From: Sitta carolinensis
Lineage: Eukaryota; Chordata; Aves; Passeriformes; Sittidae
Direction: 5' to 3'
DNA: 64,000 bases
NCBI GenBank assembly: GCA_032173965.1
Contig: CM063288.1
Span: forward strand, 11,822,501-11,886,500
Positions 12,811 to 25,260 of the stretch are shown piece after piece. The notes under the pieces are model-generated. The model saw nothing but the letters and a program-made list of their open reading frames with translations, was not told where the DNA came from and searched no databases. The translations under genes and the position numbers were made by a program. Positions within the stretch are counted from its first letter, which is position 1. Every line of letters starts with the position of its first letter.

Positions 12811-14900
12811 GGGTGGGTTGAACTCAGAGGGGCTGCAGATTCCCACTGGCGCCTGTCTGCATTCCCAGCCCCACTGCTGCTCCCAGGTAGAGAGGACAGG
12901 AAAAGGCAAGAGAAAGTGAGGATCAGGGCTGAGCTGGCAGAAATGTGGGGAGCCCTTGCCCAAAAAAACCTTGTTCCTGCCCTTCCTCCAACTCCTCAAT
13001 ATTCCCCATGCGCCGTCACGCACGCATAATATTTTCAAAGAAGTGGACAGCCAGCAGGTCTGAGGTCTGCACAAAGCAGCTCTGTACAGCCTCAGGCATT
13101 TCACACAGTGCACTGAGTGCCACCAGCATTACTGACTATGCAGGGAACGCAACTCTGTGTTTGCATCTTGTTTCTAAGGTAAAACATACTGCTCCTTGGA
13201 GGATAGGTTTGAGGGAGGGACTGCAAGTCCCTTGCAACCAAAATACAAACAGAAGGGGTAAATCATGCAGAAAGGATTCCCACCATAAAGCTATATATTT
13301 GGATCACTATGAATACAGGACTCCATGCCCTTAGCAGCCAACAGAGAAGACAGTACATCCTGAATTCTCAGAGGACACCAGCATTGCAAAGCTCTGCCTC
13401 TGTGATGAGGCTCAATGCAGAGACTGAGCAAACCTATGCTCATCAGTTAAAAAAAAACCAAAAACAAACAGGCAACTAAGGAAGTTCAGCAGGTTCACAG
13501 TCTTCCCACAGAAGACCAGCAAGCCACCAAGTAACACAGAGATGATGCAGGTGACAATGATCAAAGGCATTCCCTTGCACAGTTCAAAGCCTATCTGTGG
13601 CACTGCTCGCTGTAGGATGGTGCTTGCACTAAAAGGATGCATCATTTCAGAAAATGACTACAAATTCACAGAAGAAAAATCCCGTGATGCCACCTGGAAA
13701 TCATCTGGTCCTTGAACTGCAACATTTGGGAGGCTGTGAGACCACCACTGGGAAGCTGCTTCCACACCTGCACTGCAACTGAGTGCTCCCGCCTCTCTGA
13801 AGCTGGAGACCTTGACTTCGACCTAAGCTTCTGCTTCTGAGCTGTTTCATGGATACCCCTCCATGACACAGCCTGGCAGCACATGGAAGCAGGGGGGAGG
13901 CTGGGAAGTGACCAGCCTGGCATTAATGGCAATGCCTGCTTGAGTCAGGTCTTCCTTAACCCCAATGTCTTTTGTGGAGCTAAACATTCAAGCTAATCTA
14001 CAGGTGCCCATACTTCCATCAGTGGGGAGAAATACAGGTCAGGAGTATTTCCAAATGCCTAAGAGCACCTGGGGATCCTTCCCTTTTGCTATTTTGTGTA
14101 TTGAAGGGAGGCCTCTTGCAATCCCCAGCTCCCAGCCCCAAACCATCTTTTTGTCTGTGAGCTGGCTCTTCTGCATCAGCAAGAGACTACACTTCCATCC
14201 CTGATACTTTGGCAAAACTGATGACCTCAGATGTGGCACTAGCTCAGATGCAGAGCAGTTATCACACACCATGCTCCACCTAGAATGCCTGGTTCTCTCT
14301 CTGCCACTGCTGGGCCTCATAAGCCCAGGATACAAACCCTTGCCTTTGCCACTCCCCATCTCAGATGTCAAAGGATTTATAATAACATGGTAGAAGCAGT
14401 CTAGAAGAATAATTAAAGCAACTGAGTTAACTGAATGTTTTTGGATGAGCTTTGGTCACGTCAGTGTGAAAATCTCCCCACTGGCAGCAGACTAGGATGG
14501 ATCCAACAGGGGGAACACAGGGCCTGGTGTGGAGCTGTGCTGCAGAAGTGAGCCCCGTGAAGTTGAAAGTGAGGCCTCTCTCCCTGTGCCGCTCTGACAT
14601 CTTAGAGATCTGCAAAAGCTATTTGCAGTGAGAGGCTTACTTGTAAAACATAAATGAATACCAGCTGTCCGGAGAGGCTCAGAGCACAGCCTCCCTCCTT
14701 GGATGGGTTGTGGTCCCTGGGGAAGCCGGCTGGGCTGGCAGGACGTGCCTTGTCTCTCCATCGCAGGGAGACACACAGGCAGTGGTGTGGTGAAAGGGCG
14801 TCAGTGTTTTCCTCCTGAGGTGTTGCCTGGTAAGCAAACTAACTGCTTTTTTCCCTCAGAGGGGAAAATACAGTTTTTTTAATCATCCCTGGTGTGTTGG

Positions 14901-14935
14901 TTTTTTTTTGTTTTTTGTTTGTTTTTTTTTTTTTT
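14901..14935 (+). repeat. T-rich tract with spaced G
   Basis: T runs separated by single G bases, ending in a 14-base T run. It creates hydrophobic or lysine-rich chance frames on the two strands. Confidence 0.8.
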
Positions 14936-15147
14936 AATAAATTCCTTTTTAGCCTTGAAAACAAATCCCATTTTATGTTACCCAAGAAGAAAGTCTGAGT
15001 CTTCCTCACTGCCCCAGAGACCCACTTTGGATGCACTCATCCACTGCTCCCCTTCAAGCACAAGCACATTCCTGCCCCTATGCTGGGTTCCGGTAGGGTC
15101 TGCCTCTGCATATCCCAGGGCTCCAGCTGGGTTCCTCTGCCTGTTTC

Positions 15148-15161
15148 TTTTTTTTTTTTTT
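15148..15161 (+). repeat. poly-T run
   Basis: Run of about 14 T bases. No other structure is visible beside it. Confidence 0.75.
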
Positions 15162-16139
15162 AATTTACCTTGGAAATAATATTTCCTGGCAACATATTAA
15201 TGCCCTTTTCAAGGCTCAAAAGAAAATCCAAACAGCAGCACAGACCAGAAGCCAAGTGCATGAGCAGGGAGAATGGTACCTGCTCTGTACCTAAATATTT
15301 ATAATTTGCTAATACTGCCATTAATACTTAGTTTTATTTTACTTATGTGTTTTATCTGTTTAAATAGTTACCTGGCCTTCCCCATGATAAAACATCAGGG
15401 ACTTTGGCCAGTGTTTCACTCTTCTCACACTGACACAGCAGAGCTGACTTTGATTTGTAGGTTATTTTCACTGCATATGAACAAATGCAAACATGCAAAA
15501 GACAGCACTGTTTGCTCTTGCTGCAGCTCAAGACTTTCACAATTACAGTATGGAGGGACACCAGGCTTTCCCAGCTTCCCCAAAGGGCAGTGCAAGGTCC
15601 ATCCATGTCAGGACAACATCACAGACTCCAGCAGCCCTGGGCACTGGGGTGACACAGCCACACAAGTACATTGCCGTGAGCATGCAAGGGGAACGTTCAG
15701 GTGCTGGCTTTAATTTTTTTAAATCATTTGCAGGTGTAAATGGCAGCGTGCAACCCTCTAAGACCTGTGTTGAGTGAGAGCTGAATCCTGATGTGACTGA
15801 GGGTTTTTTGCATGGGAAGGACCAGAGAAGGACTGAGGCAGGTCTGAATGGCTGGCTGGAATCGGCAGCCACAAGCCACTTGAGCAAGTGTTGCTCTGGG
15901 GCAGAGCTCGGCTGTGTGTAGTTTGGAGCTGGTGTGATTGGTTTGGTGCAGCTGCTGGCCGGGCCAGTGGCCCTGGGGGAGGCAGGAGGCCAGCAGCGAG
16001 TGCCCAGCTGTGGCAGCAGCCTGTCAGCCCCAGAGGAGCTTCAGGGCTCAATGCTGCTTCCATCCTCTGACAGCAGAGACCTCAACAACTCGTCTCACTT
16101 GTGTCCTCAAACCATGGTGAACCTGAAGTATCAGGAATG

Positions 16140-16330
16140 CTAATCGCTGCTCAGCTGAACATTTCCCCGTAATAACCTTTAATGACTCTGTAATTACTCT
16201 TTAAACCATTGACTTTGCAATCATTTTTTAATTCCCCTTTGCCACATCTCTCCCTGTGCTACCAAGCTGGAAGGCTGAACTGTAAGTGAATATTAGCCCG
16301 CTAAGGCGAGGGCTGTACCATTGCAGCCGT
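16140..16330. promoter_or_regulatory. candidate conserved non-coding element
   Basis: The stretch is dense in homeodomain-type TAAT/ATTA words ('gtaataacctttaatgac', 'ctgtaattactctttaaacc', 'caatcattttttaattccc') and is free of repeats. It ends in a short run with CpGs ('cccgctaaggcgag') next to a G-quadruplex motif. This texture is typical of vertebrate developmental enhancers, but conservation cannot be judged from one sequence. Confidence 0.25.
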
Positions 16331-16361
16331 GCTTAATGCAAGGGCTTTGAAAGAGTTTGGA

Positions 16362-16380
16362 GGGCAGGGGGAGGGGAGGG
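16362..16380 (+). other. canonical G-quadruplex motif
   Basis: Four G runs (GGG, GGGGG, GGGG, GGG) separated by loops of one or two bases fit the G3+N1-7 pattern. It lies about 30 bases downstream of an AT-rich stretch that reads like a conserved non-coding element. The motif is directly visible; folding and function are not shown. Confidence 0.7.
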
Positions 16381-16839
16381 AGGCAACAAAAAGCACAGCA
16401 AGATTTCCCCCAAATTGGTTTCCCTCAAAACAAAGCCCTACCACTTTGCTAAGCTGCTTTAGGGAACGTTTGGAAAAAGCAGGGATTCCTTAGCGACTTG
16501 CTCTGCTAACTCTGCAAATAGACTCCTGTGCTGCAAGCACTGATTTTCTGATGAAACAAATACTAGAAACTACATAGTGATAATTCAGGGGGAAGGCAAG
16601 TCCCTCGCTGAATGAACTCAACTGAATCTACCCCATTGGAAACCAGTATTTTGGTGGAGGGGGAATACAGAAGCAGTAAAAGAAACTTGAGTGTCCAAGA
16701 CTCAGCGTGAAGCCAGCACAAAGCAGGCAGGAACGGGCAATTTCTTTTCAAGCCTTCGCCTCCAGGAACAATGGCCCTATTGCAACCACCCTTTGCTTTT
16801 CTTCCCGTGATTAACATGCAGCCCATGTGGGAAGAATGG

Positions 16840-17000
16840 GAATTTATTCTGCAGTTGAGATTCCAGAGGTGCTATCGGGTCAGGTGGCTAATCGTTAAAT
16901 CAAACTGCTGTCATCTTCATTCAGGGCCTGTCACCCGGGGCCACATTATTACTTGGGTTTATGCAAAATAAACAGCTTTGCTAAACATTCCTCTAAAAGA
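16840..17000. promoter_or_regulatory. candidate conserved non-coding element
   Basis: It contains 'gtggctaatcgttaaatcaa', 'cagggcctgtcacccggggc', 'cacattattacttgg' and an octamer-like 'tatgcaaaataaac'. These words (TAATCG, ATGCAAAT-like, forkhead-like 'ataaaca') cluster as in enhancers. No repeat or coding content is seen. The assignment is inference only. Confidence 0.25.
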
Positions 17001-17945
17001 GGGTCAAATAAAAAAGGGAAAGAGGAGATACTCCACCGACATCCAGTAAATCCCACATTCCCTCCCACCCCTGCTACAGCTCTGTCCTGGACTGATTAGA
17101 TGGGGATGGGGGAAGGAAGGTTTTCAAGTTTTTGAGCTTTTGTTTTTATCAGCATGCCATTTTTCTCTTTTCTAATTCCACTCAAGGCTCCTTAGTGAGT
17201 ACTGTTAACTTATTCTTGTCTGGGTCTGGCTAATTCAGTTTCTTTCTTGAACTACATAGACTTACAATTCTGTATTTTCTATAGGTGAACTCAGCCATAA
17301 GAAATCTCTTATAATTCCTCCATAAAAGACAATCTCTCAGAGGTTTCCTTCAAGACACATATAGAGATGCTTAATGCAAGGCACTCAGAAGGAATGTTAA
17401 TTGCAGTAGGGCACACACATTTTTGGATCAATGGATTATTTGGAAATCCTGAGCTTGCTGCTGTAACAGGTAGCTGAGAAGAGAAGGTCTGCTGAAGTAT
17501 TTGCGGTTACTAATGGGCCAAGGCCTTGTGAGGGAGCAAATGTACTGACTAGCATGGTGTGTCAGAGGGAAAACAGAGTGTGATTTTGCAGCAAGAACAG
17601 AAACAGCAACTCCAACCTGTCTTGCATCACTCTCCTTCCAGCTTGGCTTCAGAACCCGTTTTCAAGGACAATAAACACATGGATCCAAATAGTGGCTCAT
17701 CCCAGTTCCTCCCACCACAAAGCACCTCAGACAAGGACAATTCACACACACTATCCCAGCATCATGCTCAGGAGATACAAAGTCCTCACCAATCTGCACA
17801 GCAGCCTGATCTCCCAAAAATAGCCAGACAGAATGTACTACTGTAAATGCCGAAGAGCAGAAATATTGTCCTAGATAAAGGAACAGAATGATACCCATTT
17901 AAAGTGAGGCTCTCTGCTGTTCTAGCTCCCTCAGACAGCAGCAGT

Positions 17946-18012
17946 CAAAAAACCAAAAACAAAACCAAAAACTCAAACAAAAAAAACCCAAAACAAAACA
18001 AAATCCACACAC

Positions 18013-18047
<35 letters not shown>

Positions 18048-18100
18048 AAAAAAAAAAAAAAACTAAAAAAAACACCCCAAAAACACACAAAACCCCCTAA
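17946..18100 (+). repeat. long A/C-rich low-complexity tract with A32 and A15 runs
   Basis: About 150 bases made almost only of A and C with a few T. It includes an A run at 18014-18045 and another at 18048-18062, flanked by 'caaaaccaaaaac'-type units on the left and 'aacaccccaaaaacac' units on the right. This is a simple-repeat expansion. It accounts for the lysine/asparagine/proline-rich open frame at 17904-18104. Assembly length here may be unreliable. Confidence 0.85.
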
Positions 18101-20100
18101 TTGAAAATCCCCAAAATCCCACCCTCATGATTAACATTCATTTGCCCTGAAAGGAACTTTAAAAATATGTTTTTGTTCTCTGTGGCTTGTTGATCCCCGG
18201 CAAAAAGTCAAAACTGGGATTAAAACTGAAGGGCTGTAGCCAGGAGACTGTCACTTCTAGTTTCTCTTCCCTCAAGGATTAAAAAGTTACTTTTAATTAA
18301 TGTTGTTTCAAGATGTCAAGCCTGGCGCGACTGCCCCCAGCGCTGTTTCCAAAGGCTGGTGAGCAAGGCAAGCGTGCTTCAGGCTCTTCCCACACTTCTC
18401 ACAATCTGCCTTTTGTGGCTCATGCTCCCCCAGGCTGGCGCACATCAGCTGTCCCGGGGTGTGATGTGCCCCTGAAGCCGGGCAGGGTGCCCACCTGGTG
18501 GGCTTGGGTGGGTAAGGGCAGGTAAACTTCAGCTTTGAAATAACGCTCACACAGCACGAGACGCTTGTCTGCAGGATGAGCTCCGGCGTCTTTTACAAAA
18601 ATATTTTCATTGCCTGAGCTCCCCGGGGGAGGTATTGATCCTTCCCGAGCACCGAAAGCCTGTTTCATGTATGAAGAAATCCCCTCCTAGCCCAAACATC
18701 AAAACATCTAAGCGTGAGTCCAGCTTTACAGAATTATGCTGGGTTATTCCTGGACTGTACACAAATTGGATGCTAAACACACACCAGGGCGTATGACTAA
18801 CACATGTTGCTTCCTTCCTGCATGCTCTGGCAGCGAGTTCAATTGAAACAGGACTGTCTGAAAAATCCTGCCCCAAAAGGTCAGACACAGAGTGTCTCAG
18901 CTCTTCTGGTGTTTCACAGAGAATCTGGTATGAGGGAAAATTACGGCAAGCAAAAACTGGAGCACAAATGTGACCACAGTCCTGACCTCTGACTGAAAAT
19001 CCCTCATTGCTAGTTCAACCACAGGCAGACAGACATGATTTAATCCAACTTTTTCACTCCCTTTGCTGCATGGAGCTCACTCGCACTTTTGCTGCTCCTC
19101 GGGGGTATAAAACTTTTTTTATCCACCCACCGTAGCCAAGGTACATACACCACAACCACCAACTATGAATTTATTCAAGGTGTGCTTAGAGATTGGCTGG
19201 GCTAATAAAATGCGGAACAGTTTAAGATGCCCTGGAACATTTTTACATCACATGTCCAAGGAATCATATATCTGTTGAGGAATCTGGGGAAGGAGATGGT
19301 GCCAAAAGTGCTGGGGAGCTCTCTAAATGTTTAGACTCATGTGAAGTGGAAAGACCCCACTCCCCAGAAGGATGGGAAGACCCAAATCTTGAACTGCACT
19401 TTCCATCACCAACAGAAAACTCAGTGTGTGGTGGATGGAGAGGTCCCACTGCTCATGGCCATGGCAGGTGCTGGGAATTCTGCCCTGTCCCAGCTGGGCC
19501 AGCATCTCCCTGGCATGTGGGGCCACAGGGCTTTAAGGGAAAGGTGAACACCTGATGCACATGGTCCCAGACTGCCTCCATTGCTCCAACATGACATGAG
19601 GAGCACCACTAGTGCTTTTCACAGATAAAAACATGAATAATCTGGTCACCTTTCATCTTTGCATCATCTCCTCAGCAGAGGGATAGACAGTGAGAGCTAC
19701 TGGAGCAACCAATTTGCCATCCTTCACCAGTGGGAAGCAAAAGAGCTAAATCTCACCAAGTGCTCAGGAGAGGCAGGAATTAACACCAGACACTGAGTGG
19801 AATTGCTGAAAAGCACCAGCATGAGATTCTGGTGGCCCAAGAACAAGAGATTTGAGCGGTCTGTGAGTAAAGGCCAGTACAATGTGTTTGCCATTAAAAG
19901 CTTCCACAAAATTACATCTTTGCTCTATTTTGCAGGGATTGTAGATCATAGGAAATAAGCCATATAACTTGTCTCCCATATAAGCCCATCCATTTGCAAG
20001 CAACTGATGGTAAGCAGTCAGAAAGCAAATTACTACAATTAAAGCAAGCAAGTAAGCAAACCCCTCGTTGCTCTGAGACAGGTGGCACAAGAGAACTTAC

Positions 20101-20180
20101 CTCTGTGCATAGTATGGAAAGAAATGTTCATCATCTTGGGATCACCTCCACTGAACAGGAGGATTGGAATCATGTGACCA
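20101..20180 (-). other. candidate exon of 80 bases behind a long polypyrimidine tract
   Basis: On the minus strand a polypyrimidine region of roughly 60 bases (the complement of the GA tract) runs into 'ccctttcttaaaacag', and the segment ends at 'CACAGAG|GTAAGT', an ideal donor. One of three frames is open (about 26 residues, GHMIPILLFSGGDPKMMNIS...). Nothing in it is recognised. It could be a non-coding RNA exon, a cryptic exon or chance. Confidence 0.2.
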
Positions 20181-20194
20181 CTGTTTTAAGAAAG

Positions 20195-20253
20195 GGAAAA
20201 CGCGAGAGGGGGAGGGAAACCAGAGAGAGAGAGAGAGAAAGAGCGAGCACGAT
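20195..20253 (+). repeat. GA-rich microsatellite / polypurine tract
   Basis: The stretch is nearly pure purine on the plus strand, with about eight GA units near 20225. Read on the minus strand it is a polypyrimidine tract ending about 12 bases before a CAG at 20183-20181. That makes it a potential splice-acceptor tract for the exon-like segment at 20180-20101. Confidence 0.8.
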
Positions 20254-23172
20254 AGTGATCCCATTCATCTATAGATTGTTGAGGGTCGACATAATGAGTC
20301 TTGCAAACTGGACCAAGCAGCTCTGCAAGGCATTATTGCTAGTAAATAAATCACTTAGCAGGAGAAGAAAATGCATGTATAAATCTTCAGTGCTGGTAGC
20401 AGACATGTTTCACTAGCAACTACCTCCTGAATAATATGCCAAGAAAGCCAATAGAGAGGGTTTGTGAATGCATGTCCAAAGCTTCTTAGCAAACTGTCAT
20501 ATTGATCTAGCACAGCCTAAGGAAGCCTAAGAAGACTCAAGGAGTTTGGGCAAATGCTTGTATTAGTGTTCCTTTCCTCTTAAGAGTTTGCTGAGACGGC
20601 ACTTCAGTGTTTCCCAAGTAGTGCACCTCCGACCCTGGCAATCCATCAAGTGAATGCAAATTGCGGACCAGACAAAACCAGGCAAACAGCAATGCTGCTT
20701 AATAATAATGTACTCCCAAAGAGAAGGACTTCCTCTACAATGATTGCTGTGTACACATTTAAACTAAACACCCAAACTTCTTATTAGCCTCATCATGATT
20801 TGTGTTTTTGTTCTCTTTGAAATGCTCCAAAGTAAATGGTACAAGTTTACTCAGGGCTAACCTCAAACAGTAGGCTTTCTGAACTGTGCAAACGAACAAA
20901 AGTTGGGCTATATATAGATGGCCCACATTTATTATAAGATCCTTTTGAAAACCAACACCCAGCAAAGTAGAGCTAAGGAGCAAGTTTGGAAAGAAAATAA
21001 TCTCAGTAATCACCACTCTCTTTGTAGAATTTGGCTTGACCGGCCCTAATTTGGTGGGTATTGTCCAGGACAATGCCCTAGGGCAGCTTCCCTGAAGTCC
21101 ATCTCCAGCCGTATAATTAGCAGGAGTCAGCTCAAGTCAGAAGAGCAGTTTTTCTTCTGATCTGCTCAAGGTGTTCCAGCTGCCAATACCATTTCTCAGA
21201 GCCTTTCACATTCAAGAAGAAAAAAAACAAAGAAGAAAAAAAAAGAGATCCAGAGTGCTTATTTATTCACTGCATGTTAAACACTGAAAGTGGTCCCATG
21301 AGCATGGGGTAGCCTAAAATATCACAGACCCAAGACTGACCTTCTGCCAAAGCACTTTTGATGCAGCTCTTATGAAATGTGGTTATCACAGTGTTTGTTT
21401 TAAATTCCTGTTAATGAATCAGGCAGACCTACACTGAGAAACTCATGAAATTATATTTAACCTTGTTAATTTAACTCAAGAATTAATGACTATGTTCTAA
21501 TAAGCTTTCTATTTTCACTTGAATTTGCAAAATCGCTTCTATGCAACGAAGTTTTCCTATCTGTTATAATGGAACATTCCCAAAGTATCTAAGTGCTTAG
21601 GTTTGGCTTGACTTGGACCATCACTACTACATTTTTTAGCTTAGAAAAGAAAAACACTGCCACACACATGCTCAGATTCGTCATGGGTTCACAGGATATA
21701 TGAACACACAGAAGGAGAAAAGAGCGTGTGCTGGCTGACACAGACTGGCTGTGGTGCCCCTTGTTGGAAGGGATCAAAATCACTTTTCCATGGAGTCAGG
21801 CCAAACCCACTTATGAGTCACTGCCTTCAAAGACCCATTGTAAAATGTGTGCAGAAGTCCTCTAAGGCCACTGAGACTGGAGCTGCAATAGCAAGTTGCC
21901 TCTTGTAAAAAACCCACACATACCCTCAAAATGCACTAAAAATCAATCAGCAGATCAACTAATAAGCACACAGAGTCAGGCTTCACTGCCCGTATTCTCA
22001 GCCATTTGGAGCTTATTCTGGAGCACTCTAGAAATCTTCAGTGGTGAGCACTGATACTACAGTAAAGTGCCTGTAAAGTGCTGCCTGCTGGCACTTACAC
22101 ACATGAAGGTATAAAAATACTGACTCCAATACAAACCAAGACTGCCATGCTGCAGACACAAAACTGTCACTCTGTGGTGTCAGCCAAAGGCACGGTGATG
22201 TACTACACTGAAGCTTCTGTTTAAACATAGTCTAGGTATGATTGCTGCATCCTGAGCATTTGGCCATACAAACCCACTCTAAGCATCACTGGAGCCAGAC
22301 ATCATGACAGTACTGCAGGAGCAATGCCAGAACCAAGAAAGAAATAGAAATTTGGCTTCTTAAGATGATGAGAACTGATTCCCAAACAGTTGGGCCAAAA
22401 GCCTCAGAGCTGATTATGAAATAAAAGGGCTTTGCCCAAGCAGATCCTGATGGTGGATTTTAATGTAATTTCTGCCCATCTTTCCATTATGAAATGGAAC
22501 TGGCAACCCAGTGATTGCTTTGGGAAATAAACATTACACTGGAATAAACTATGGCCAAAATGGCCATTATCCCTCAAGCACACAACAGTGCAGAGGAAAG
22601 AAGAGAACAGCAATTGCTTTGAAATTGGCCCTTACTTCAGTCAACTCCAGCATCAGGGAGCTTCCCTGGGATGTGGCCACCAGTCTGGGCTACTCCATAA
22701 AACTCCTCAGTACATGAGCTGGACGTGTGCTAGACAGCCAGTTATTATGTTGTTAGTTGGGATGGACCAACATTCTTCTGGCCTTGAACTGAAAGGGGGT
22801 AAATGTGTTTACATCTCTTTGCTGCTGCTGAAGTGTCTGAATACCACAGTTACCAGGCAGGAAGACATTGATGACTGGGTGTGTGCAAAATAGAAAATAC
22901 CCTGTTTATGGCACACCATTCAGTATTACCAAGAGCACAGTACCCAAATTGTCTGGGAGAGAGCCTTTATGGCAAGCCACACTCCGAATCTCTACCCTCT
23001 TAAGACTTAGCAGGTTAAAGAGGGTGTAATGAGCCTCAGCACACTCAAAGAATTACTTCAAGAGCATTTTAAGAGATTTTGAAAGTCCAGTTTGAGACTC
23101 TGTGCTGCTTTCAGACAGCTTGTGTCTCATGCTGGTGAAACATTCAGCATTCACGCTTCAAGTCTGAAAACC

Positions 23173-23690
23173 TATAATCACAGATCCATAGACTGTTTTC
23201 TGCTGGAAGAAACCTTCAAAGATCAACTAATCCAATACCCCTGTCATCTCTACTAGAACAGGTTGCACCCAACGTGGCCTTGGACATTTTCAGTGCTAGG
23301 GCATCCACAGCTCCAGGCAACTTGCTCCAGTGCCTCACCACACTCACAGCATGGTATTTTCTCCTAATGTTCATTCTAAATATATTCTATTTCAGTTTAA
23401 ATCTGCTACACCCTGTCCTTGGTAGAAAGTCTTTCTCCCTCTTTTTTGTAGGTCCCCTTTAAGTATTTAATGGCTGTGATTGAGGTCTCCTCTCAGCCTT
23501 CTCTTCTGCACATTTAACAATGTAAACTCTCTTAGCCTATCTCTGTGCTCTCTTGTGCTGGGGGCCCCAGGGCTGGATGTAGCACTCCAGGTGGGGTCTT
23601 ACAAGGGCAGAGCAGAGGGGCAGAATCACCCCTCTCAACCTGCTGGCCATGCTTCTTGTTGTACAGGTTTGGTCAGAAAGGAGGCCAAGG
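23173..23690 (-). mobile_element. CR1 LINE fragment, 5'-truncated, with an internal deletion
   Basis: The plus strand reads as the reverse complement of an avian CR1 3' region. In order it shows a degenerate 'AATCACAG..' terminal block, 'ctggaagaaaccttcaaagatc', 'ggttgcacccaacgtggcc', 'ctccagtgcctcaccacactc', 'gtaggtccccttt', 'tgaggtctcctctcagcc' and 'gctggatgtagcactcc'. These match the well-known CR1 3' UTR and the end of the reverse-transcriptase ORF, so the element is transcribed toward lower coordinates with its 3' end near 23173. CR1 spreads by target-primed reverse transcription and most copies are 5'-truncated, as here. Relative to the consensus as I remember it, a segment of several tens of bases is missing near 23540. 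Many indels and stop codons make it inactive. Family assignment is firm; the subfamily and the exact right edge are not. Confidence 0.92.
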
Positions 23691-25252
23691 ATGTGATTTT
23701 CATTTGACAGTTTGTCCCTGCTTAACTTGGACCTATTGGAAAAGCTCTGACTGAAAAATTAAACATTCTGGGCTTGAAGAGATTTCACAAATCTTCTGTG
23801 AAAGGGAGATTAAAATGTTTGCACAAATTAGAAACTAAATTCTATCTCTTCCCACATCTCTAATTTTTGCAAACATACTAATGCATGGTTGCACTTAAGA
23901 CTCACACAAATTAGATCTACAATACAAATTACAGTGCATTCTTTAAGAGTTACTCTCCTTCTCAATACAAACTGTTCTGTAACTAAGAGACAATCTCCTC
24001 CTTTTTCTCTCTCCCTCGTTTTGTTTTACGTCACTGATTAGAAGTAATGTCTGTGCAGAACTACCTTAACAATTTCCTATACATCAGAGAAACCAAAGTC
24101 ATAAACTGAATTCAAAGCAAGGAAATAAACAAAAAAGAACCACCAAAGGAAGTGAAACAACATTATTGTTACTGGATTTTTATCTGTGTTCAAGAAGAGG
24201 CACTGAGTTTGGGAAGGACAACACCTCAGCTTGGTTTACTGAACTTAGTAAGAGAAGTGGGGGCATAAGACTTGAGGGTGCAACAAAACCATAAAACCCA
24301 GTGAGGAGCAAGAATTCCTTCTGCTGAGTGATTCGTTCTTCATGTGGGTACTTCCACACCAGCACCAACCTGCAGCACCTTTCAGGTCTGAGACACCAAC
24401 CAACCTCACTTGGGTGTACACAGACGTTAGCAAAGTTGTAGGCAAATTACTGTCCCCACTACTGCTGCTAATGCTCATATCTGCTGCTCCTTCAGCTGAC
24501 CCCAAGGGAACCAGCACTGCATTTGATGCTTTCCCATTTCCACAGTGACTGTAAAAATTCCCACTGAGCAGAGCCTGGACTGGGCAGATTCCTTCCCAGG
24601 TGCTTTCGGGGCTGCAGGTACCCAGCCACTGATGGTACACTGATACCTTTGCTGTGATCAGCAGAAGCCATCTGCCTTCCCAGACTTCCCAGAGAAGTGC
24701 CCAGGAGTGTAAGCAATGGTGTGGGTGACTTAACTAGCAAAGACACTGGGTAGCTGCTCAATGCACACCTCCCCTTCCCTGAAATTCAGCATGCTGACCC
24801 TGGAGCAGGAGGTGACAAGTAAAACTGCAGAGTCGAGCACTGAAGATTTGCCCCAGAGACAACTGAAACCCACAGCAATGCAGGAAATGGGATGGTCTTT
24901 GGAAATTCAACTAATGCAAAAGTTCATTTATACCATGAACAATGACTGAGCATCAGGAGTTACAGCTGAGTAAGGATTTCTGGGCTTGGCTCAGAAGAGC
25001 TAATCACTATAGAAGAAAAATCCACCTCACTTCACATATGCAAATTGAAGCTTACAAGAGTACATAACTCTCATTAAACCTTTCAACACACATGCTGTGT
25101 ATTTGTGCCAGCACCTGATGGTATATTAAAGCGCATTCAGTTTCAAACTATCAGTCTCTAGACCCCTACTACATGGCATGAATAGACAAAGCATGTAATT
25201 AGGGTCAAATTTCTATCTGATGGCCACTGAAGATATTTTGTTTGTTTTGGAA

Positions 25253-25260
25253 GGGGGGGG
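25253..25260 (+). repeat. G8 run
   Basis: Eight consecutive G bases in AT-rich surroundings. No larger structure is visible. Confidence 0.7.

Larger units (their letters stand above)
12811..23172. other. gene-free block
   Basis: Non-coding sequence with T-rich tracts near 14.9 and 15.15 kb, the candidate regulatory stretches and G4 motif at 16.1-17.0 kb, the A/C-rich tract at 18 kb and the exon-like segment at 20.1 kb. The stretch 19060-19260 has retained CpGs and 'ggggtataaaacttttttt', which looks TATA-like, but no transcript can be followed from it. Confidence 0.6.

Noticed and set aside
13412..13645. 77-codon minus-strand frame rich in hydrophobic residues
   Set aside because: It could pass for a small membrane protein, but part of the hydrophobicity comes from a T-rich complement, there is no upstream promoter or splice support, and nothing in it is recognised.
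17904..18104. Lysine/asparagine/proline-rich frame
   Set aside because: It is a translation of the A/C-rich low-complexity tract.
23274..23754. Overlapping short frames at 23.3-23.75 kb
   Set aside because: They lie antisense to the CR1 LINE and do not correspond to its reverse transcriptase reading frame.
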